Under the pieces are notes generated by a model. That model made no database searches. It was not told the origin of the DNA and saw only the letters and a list, made by a program, of their open reading frames with translations. From positions 1-16,684 of the forward strand of contig CAYSAG010000092.1 of assembly GCA_964428935.1 (NCBI GenBank): 16,684 bases of DNA, written 5' to 3'. This DNA comes from JAADHY01 sp964428935. GTDB taxonomy: Bacteria; Planctomycetota; Planctomycetia; Planctomycetales; Planctomycetaceae. Below are positions 14,993-16,684 of this stretch, piece after piece. A program made the position numbers and the translations under genes. Position 1 is the first letter of the stretch. Each line of letters starts with the position of its first letter.

Positions 14993-15575
14993 GAGGATTC
15001 TTGACGCCGTTCGACGGGCCAACGTGCCCGAGTCGCCTCGGCCGGACTTGGACGGCCCGTGGATTCGGTTCGACGACGTGCAGGCCCGGTTTGTCGAAAT
15101 GGTCGAGGCCGTGGGTGGCCGGTGCGTGCCGGTCGGCTCCACCGACGAACTCAACCAACGGCTGGCCGAGCTGCCGGAGTACGCCCAGGCAGCGAAAGTG
15201 TGCTCGCTGGTGGAGGGCGTCGGGCGGAACGACGTCCGGCTGCAAGAAGTGGCCAGTCCGCGCGAGCTGTTCGACTTGGACTTCGTCCTTTTTCCGGCCG
15301 AGTTTGGCGTGGCCGAGAACGGAGCGGTCTGGGTGGTCGAACAGCCGGACCTGCTTCGAGCTGCCTGGTTCGTGGCGCAACACGCAGCCGTCGTTCTCAG
15401 GGCCGACTGCCTTGTGCACAACATGCACGAAGCCTACCAGCGGCTGACGTTCGACCAACCTCGCTTCGGCTGCTTCATTTCCGGCCCGTCGAAAACGGCC
15501 GACATTGAGCAGTCGCTGGTCATGGGTGCTCAAGGTCCGCGCTCGCTGACCGTGTTCTTGTTGCAAGGAAACTGA
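14976..15575 (+). CDS. lutC: lactate utilization protein C, LUD-domain protein
   Basis: A 199-residue LUD-domain protein (LutC/YkgG), the third component of the lactate-oxidation complex. Family features are the opening S-S-R-E-R-I-L-D-A-V-R-R-A, F-G-V-A-E-N-G-A-V-W-V in the middle, and the diagnostic G-P-S-K-T-A-D-I-E-Q-S-L near the C-terminus followed by G-A-Q-G-P-R-S-L-T-V. The open frame extends further upstream, but the GTG at 14976 is chosen because AGGAG (14964-14968) lies seven bases before it and the protein then starts at the family's normal position. It overlaps lutB by 17 bases in another frame, implying coupled translation. Where many LutC proteins have A-E-T-G-T, this has A-E-N-G-A; function is probably retained. 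No lactate permease or LutR/LldR regulator is in the window. Confidence 0.9.
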   Translation: MTSSRERILDAVRRANVPESPRPDLDGPWIRFDDVQARFVEMVEAVGGRCVPVGSTDELNQRLAELPEYAQAAKVCSLVEGVGRNDVRLQEVASPRELFDLDFVLFPAEFGVAENGAVWVVEQPDLLRAAWFVAQHAAVVLRADCLVHNMHEAYQRLTFDQPRFGCFISGPSKTADIEQSLVMGAQGPRSLTVFLLQGN

Positions 15576-15670
15576 GGGGTCTGGAATTCATCGACGTTCC
15601 CGAAGGGGTCGCGGGTCTTGCAGCGAGCGAACGCGTCTTCTTGAAGTTGGCCTCGAGCCACGAACCGTCG

Positions 15671-15687
15671 GCGGCCACGACGGAGCG
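15671..15687. repeat. partial copy of the GGCCACG/CGTGGCC element
   Basis: GCGGCCACGACGGAGCG matches the first 17 bases of the full inverted copy at 15911-15936, then diverges, so only one arm and the loop are kept. It is in reverse orientation to the tandem pair at 4492-4567. Confidence 0.6.
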
Positions 15688-15706
15688 GCGTTTTCAGGCA
15701 CCGGAG

Positions 15707-15726
15707 GGACGCGATCCTTCGCGTCC
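15707..15726. repeat. palindromic element, 7-bp stem with ATCCTT loop
   Basis: GGACGCG (15707-15713) and CGCGTCC (15720-15726) pair perfectly around ATCCTT. Stem and loop size match those of the GGCCACG element, but the sequence is different, so this is a second REP-like type. Confidence 0.55.
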
Positions 15727-15792
15727 GCGTCCGGCTCCGCTCGTTCCCGCCACCGCAGCTTCGCGTGTCCGGCGTTTGGCCGCGCCGGTCGT

Positions 15793-15813
15793 GGGCGGCC
15801 ACAAGGGCCGCCC
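15793..15813. repeat. palindromic element, 8-bp stem with ACAAG loop
   Basis: GGGCGGCC (15793-15800) and GGCCGCCC (15806-15813) pair perfectly around ACAAG. Very similar intergenic elements are, to my recollection, common in many GC-rich environmental genomes; here only one copy is in the window. Confidence 0.6.
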
Positions 15814-15871
15814 CTACCGCGGCTCGCACGCCGCCGCGCCGTCCGCGCGTCCACGTCCCACGTCCCGCGCC

Positions 15872-15906
15872 CCGAATTCCGAATTCCGAACCCCGAATTC
15901 CGAACC
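15872..15906. repeat. short direct repeats of CCGAATT / CCGAA
   Basis: The motif CCGAATT occurs three times and CCGAACC twice in about 35 bases, with two GAATTC sites overlapping the first units. This is a simple-sequence tract with no coding potential. Confidence 0.6.
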
Positions 15907-15910
15907 AACC

Positions 15911-15936
15911 GCGGCCACGACGGAGCGTGGCCCTCC
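15911..15936. repeat. full inverted copy of the GGCCACG/CGTGGCC element
   Basis: This 26-base stretch is the exact reverse complement of 4499-4524. It contains the core GGCCACGACGGAGCGTGGCC at 15913-15932, with a 7-bp stem around a six-base loop. Exact identity over 26 bases at more than 11 kb distance shows a dispersed, conserved element rather than chance. Confidence 0.85.
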
Positions 15937-16183
15937 GGCGCAGCGCCGAGCGGGGCACCAAGGGCGGAGTTCTCCAGTCGATTCTCAGTCCACTGAAACC
16001 AGCTTCGCGCCGAGCGGGTAACAGCTTGTGCGTCCGGGCGCCAAAGGGACCGGCGGTGAAGGACGTAGACGAACTGAAGCGCGCCGTGGCTCCAGTGGCC
16101 GAGCGCACGGACCAACCAGCCGGACACAGCAGCCGGGCCAGACAACGCGGACAACAGCGAAAACGAGCTGGAGGAGTGAAGCC

Positions 16184-16684
16184 ATGCAAGCACAAAGGCG
16201 ACTGGTCCAACAAGCGGTTTGGGTTGTTGCCGTTGCAGCGTTGTTCGTGTTGGGAACCTCGGTGCGGCCGGCCCGTGCTCAGGTCACCAGCTCCACGCAG
16301 GAGAACCCAGCGTCCGTTGCGGCGGCTGCCGCCTCGAAGCTGCAGCAGGCCCTGCGTCAGCCCATTCTGGTGGTCAACGTGGCCAGTGTCGACCGCGTGT
16401 TGGACAGCCTGGACTACGTCTTCCTGACCGCTGACCGGCCGGAAGTCATGGACCTGCTCGGCGCGCAGTTGGCCACCGTGCGTGACCTGGCCGGCCTGGA
16501 CCGCAAGCGGCCCTTGGGACTGATGGTCTTCGTTGACCCGTCGGTCAGCCTGCAGCCGCTGGTCATTGGGTACGTTCCCGTTTCCGACGTGAACGAACTG
16601 ATGCAAAGTTTCTCGAAGCCGCCGTTGTCGGTGGTGCCGGCGGAGCAGCCGGGCTACTACCAAATCATTGGTCGGCGGAACAGC
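16184..16684 (+). CDS. exported protein of unknown function, 5' part (runs off the window)
   Basis: The first 167 codons of a frame that stays open to the end of the window. The ATG at 16184 has a strong GGAGGAG (16170-16176) seven bases upstream. The N-terminus is a Sec-type signal peptide: basic start (M-Q-A-Q-R-R), hydrophobic core at about 11-24, and probable cleavage after A-R-A near residue 32. The mature part begins with a Ser/Ala/Gln-rich helix, then I-L-V-V-N-V-A-S-V-D-R-V-L-D-S-L-D-Y-V, R-K-R-P-L-G-L-M-V-F-V and V-I-G-Y-V-P-V-S-D-V-N-E-L-M-Q-S-F. This pattern resembles a group of secreted proteins of unknown function that I have seen only in planctomycetes; I cannot assign an activity. 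No Cys follows the signal peptide, so it is not a lipoprotein. The gene is separated from lutC by the repeat mosaic and is probably a separate unit. Confidence 0.82.
   Translation, partial: MQAQRRLVQQAVWVVAVAALFVLGTSVRPARAQVTSSTQENPASVAAAAASKLQQALRQPILVVNVASVDRVLDSLDYVFLTADRPEVMDLLGAQLATVRDLAGLDRKRPLGLMVFVDPSVSLQPLVIGYVPVSDVNELMQSFSKPPLSVVPAEQPGYYQIIGRRNS

Larger units (their letters stand above)
15576..16183. other. 608-base non-coding mosaic of short palindromic elements
   Basis: No credible gene on either strand: the open frames translate to Arg/Pro/Ser-rich low-complexity sequence and cross the repeats. Between 15671 and 15948 it contains at least five separate repeat or palindrome units (annotated individually where clear), including a 13-base palindrome CGGCGCAGCGCCG at 15936-15948. 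Bases 15949-16169 hold nothing I can name. No promoter with a recognisable -10 was found. The right end carries the ribosome binding site of the next gene. Confidence 0.7.

Noticed and set aside
13430..15424. 664-codon reverse-strand frame opposite lutB and lutC
   Set aside because: Antisense of two clearly identified genes, with no recognisable domain or ribosome binding site.
15530..16663. Reverse-strand frame across the repeat mosaic and the exported-protein gene
   Set aside because: It crosses several palindromes and translates to low-complexity sequence; the forward gene has a signal peptide and strong ribosome binding site.

Overview
The window is a high-GC bacterial fragment with every recognisable gene on the + strand. 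The best guess for the source is a planctomycete of Pirellulales type. Three things suggest this: a Crp/Fnr-type regulator opening with an FWYLK-type N-terminus, a secreted protein of unknown function at the right edge that resembles a group I know only from planctomycetes, and dispersed intergenic palindromes around a GGCCACG/CGTGGCC core. This placement is inference from recollection; no marker gene (rRNA, ribosomal protein) is present.

Layout. (1) 234-983: a Crp/Fnr-family transcription factor. (2) 1252-12305: a complete chemosensory gene set in the order CheW, CheR-TPR, CheW, chemoreceptor, CheA-REC, CheB, REC-PAS-histidine kinase. (3) 12727-15575: lutA-lutB-lutC, an iron-sulfur lactate-oxidation operon preceded by a perfect TATAAT. 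(4) 15576-16183: about 600 bases of non-coding DNA that is a mosaic of short palindromic elements. (5) 16184-end: the N-terminal part of an exported protein of unknown function, cut by the window edge.

How the genes work together. The chemosensory set has the parts list of a Wsp-type (alternative cellular function) array: two different CheW scaffolds, a methyltransferase with TPR repeats, one membrane receptor, a CheA without a P2 domain but with a C-terminal receiver, and a CheB methylesterase. There are two departures. The receptor carries a CxxCH haem c attachment motif in a DUF3365/Tll0287-like extracytoplasmic domain, so it is probably a redox or gas sensor. The last gene, where WspR (a GGDEF diguanylate cyclase) would be expected, encodes a receiver-PAS-histidine kinase, so the array may feed a second kinase rather than make c-di-GMP directly. 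No CheY, flagellar or pilus gene lies in the window. Four-base stop/start overlaps join cheW-cheR, cheA-cheB and cheB-kinase. A perfect hairpin follows the receptor gene and a tandem palindromic repeat precedes it, so the 'operon' may be read as more than one unit.

The haem receptor, the Cys-rich N-terminus of the regulator and the lactate-oxidising Fe-S enzymes share a redox theme, but a functional link between them is only a hypothesis.
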